DNA of 64,000 nucleotides from the NCBI RefSeq assembly GCF_008330945.1, contig NZ_CP043489.1:2181501-2245500 (forward strand), read 5' to 3'. The notes under the pieces are model-generated. The model saw nothing but the letters and a program-made list of their open reading frames with translations, made no database searches and had not been told where the DNA came from. Origin of the DNA: Labrys sp. KNU-23. GTDB taxonomy: Bacteria > Pseudomonadota > Alphaproteobacteria > Rhizobiales > Labraceae. Of this stretch, positions 63,182 through 64,000 are shown piece after piece. The translations under genes were made by a program, and so were the position numbers. Every line of letters starts with the position of its first letter. The first letter of the stretch is position 1.

Positions 63182-63962
63182 AGCTCCCTTCGCGATGAGT
63201 GCAGAGCGTTTTGCGGCCCTCGCCGCCGCCTATGGCGCGGTGATGGAGGCATGGCCCGAACCCGAGCGCAGTGCCGGGCGCTCCTTCGCGCTGACCCCGC
63301 AAGGGCGGCATATTCTCGCGAGGGCCGGCCGCCTCGACCTGGCCCTGCGCAGCATCGAGGGGCATGGCTGCATACGCATCGCGTCCGAAGGACGTGGCAA
63401 TGCCACCCCCCTCCCCCCCAGGGCCCGGCCGCGGTCGGCCTCCCGCACCGCCTCGCGGCACCGGCCCGCCGATCCCGTTCGGATAAGCTGGAAGCCCTCT
63501 TGTCAGGGAGTGGTTCCCATGCCCGATAGGCCTGTACCGATGGATGCCAGGCGCTTTGCCGCCCTTGCCGACAACTATGGCAGCCGCCTGCAGCACTGGC
63601 CGGAAGCCGAACGGGCCGCGGCGATGGCATTCGCATCGAGCTCCGAGGGGGAGGCCATCCTGCAGGCCGCCGCCCAACTCGACACCATGCTGGATCGTTA
63701 TGCGGTATCGCCTCCGACCGCCGATCTCCATGCGCGAATCGTGGCGGCCGGGACCGCCAGCATGGCGCCCCGCCGGCGAGCACGCCGCTGGTGGCTCGGC
63801 CTCGGCCTGGCGGGTGCCGGCTTTGCCGGCGCGCTGGCCGGAACCCTGGCAATCGCCATGCTCGATACGTCGGCAAGGACGGAGCATGGCGGCCTGGGAG
63901 CGACAATCACGGCTTTCGGCGATGCCGGACCCGAGACGGATATCAGCGAGGAAGGATCGTGA
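63174..63962 (+). CDS. Putative anti-sigma factor with a duplicated N-terminal module
   Basis: A 262-residue reading frame. Residues about 8-60 (MSAERFAALAAAYGAVMEAW) and 121-172 (MDARRFAALADNYGSRLQHW) are two copies of one module that probably binds the sigma factor. The stretch between them (about 63-115) is Pro/Arg-rich and looks unlike natural protein. A transmembrane helix lies at about 200-222 (WWLGLGLAGAGFAGALAGTL). An internal ATG at 63519 with AGGGAG upstream would give a conventional 147-residue anti-sigma protein. It overlaps the sigma gene, as cognate pairs do. Confidence 0.7.
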   Translation: MTEAPFAMSAERFAALAAAYGAVMEAWPEPERSAGRSFALTPQGRHILARAGRLDLALRSIEGHGCIRIASEGRGNATPLPPRARPRSASRTASRHRPADPVRISWKPSCQGVVPMPDRPVPMDARRFAALADNYGSRLQHWPEAERAAAMAFASSSEGEAILQAAAQLDTMLDRYAVSPPTADLHARIVAAGTASMAPRRRARRWWLGLGLAGAGFAGALAGTLAIAMLDTSARTEHGGLGATITAFGDAGPETDISEEGS

Positions 63963-63964
63963 TC

Positions 63965-64000
63965 ATGGCCGGCTCGCGCATCCCCCTGATCGTCTCGATC
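63965..64000 (+). CDS. Start of a further gene, truncated by the window
   Basis: ATG at 63965 with AGGAAGG seven bases upstream begins MAGSRIPLIVSI and runs off the end. In comparable operons a periplasmic heavy-metal sensor (CpxP-like) follows the anti-sigma gene, but too little is visible to name it. Confidence 0.5.
   Translation, partial: MAGSRIPLIVSI

Overview
The window is 64 kb of uniformly GC-rich, gene-dense chromosomal DNA. The gene set and order point to an alphaproteobacterium of the Hyphomicrobiales (Rhizobiales): an SRP RNA directly ahead of dnaX, a DUF4167 protein, metX-metW, a choline-type ABC transporter, ftsE-ftsX with a CtrA-type box, and several families of intergenic palindromes typical of this order. 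I cannot fix the genus from sequence alone; a Labrys/Xanthobacteraceae-like organism is only a guess. I saw no rRNA, tRNA, CRISPR array or prophage. The only complete insertion sequence is one IS5-family element (37413-38226).

Layout. 0.1-6.3 kb: an SPFH-protein/NfeD pair, metXW for methionine synthesis, a methyltransferase and a lipoprotein L,D-transpeptidase. 6.6-11.1 kb: an alkaline phosphatase behind a Pho box, then a DUF3299-like protein with an ABC ATPase and a permease that has a histidine-rich loop (a possible zinc system). 11.3-15.2 kb: accA, a TerB/SDR pair and a DUF4167 protein. 15.6-17.9 kb: SRP RNA, dnaX and ybaB. Their usual partner recR lies at 27.5 kb, displaced by a 9.5-kb metabolic block: AhpD-like protein/cupin, a MocR regulator, an AcoR-type sigma-54 activator, a dehydrogenase and an NTF2-flavin monooxygenase behind a near-consensus sigma-54 promoter, and an HPP/CBS protein.

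28.2-30.2 kb: a small virulence-factor-domain protein with a MetV-like/MetF-like methylenetetrahydrofolate reductase pair. 30.2-37.4 kb: a VOC protein, then an inositol-monophosphatase-family enzyme with a ferric/hexose-phosphate-type (AfuABC-like) ABC importer and a LacI regulator with a clear operator. 37.4-45.4 kb: the IS element, a COG0523 GTPase with an EamA exporter, a penicillin-binding carboxypeptidase, and a choline/betaine ABC transporter. 45.8-55.3 kb: 3-hydroxybutyrate dehydrogenase with a patatin, a Gdx/SugE exporter, two tandem kup genes, formate-tetrahydrofolate ligase and a small exported protein. 55.5-64 kb: a 300-bp MITE-like nest of hairpins, a DUF805-like protein, hpt, ftsE-ftsX-ydcF, an exported acylphosphatase-like protein, plsC, and an EF-hand/ECF sigma/anti-sigma cluster that runs off the end.

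Themes. One-carbon and methyl metabolism recurs (metXW, MetV/MetF, fhs, choline uptake), as do envelope functions (L,D-transpeptidase, DD-carboxypeptidase, FtsEX, PlsC) and metal or phosphate handling. Nothing here is unambiguously a new system. The best leads are the His-rich ABC operon beside a PhoB-controlled phosphatase, the sigma-54 monooxygenase operon, the exported acylphosphatase-fold protein, the duplicated anti-sigma module, and the hairpin-rich mobile-like repeat.
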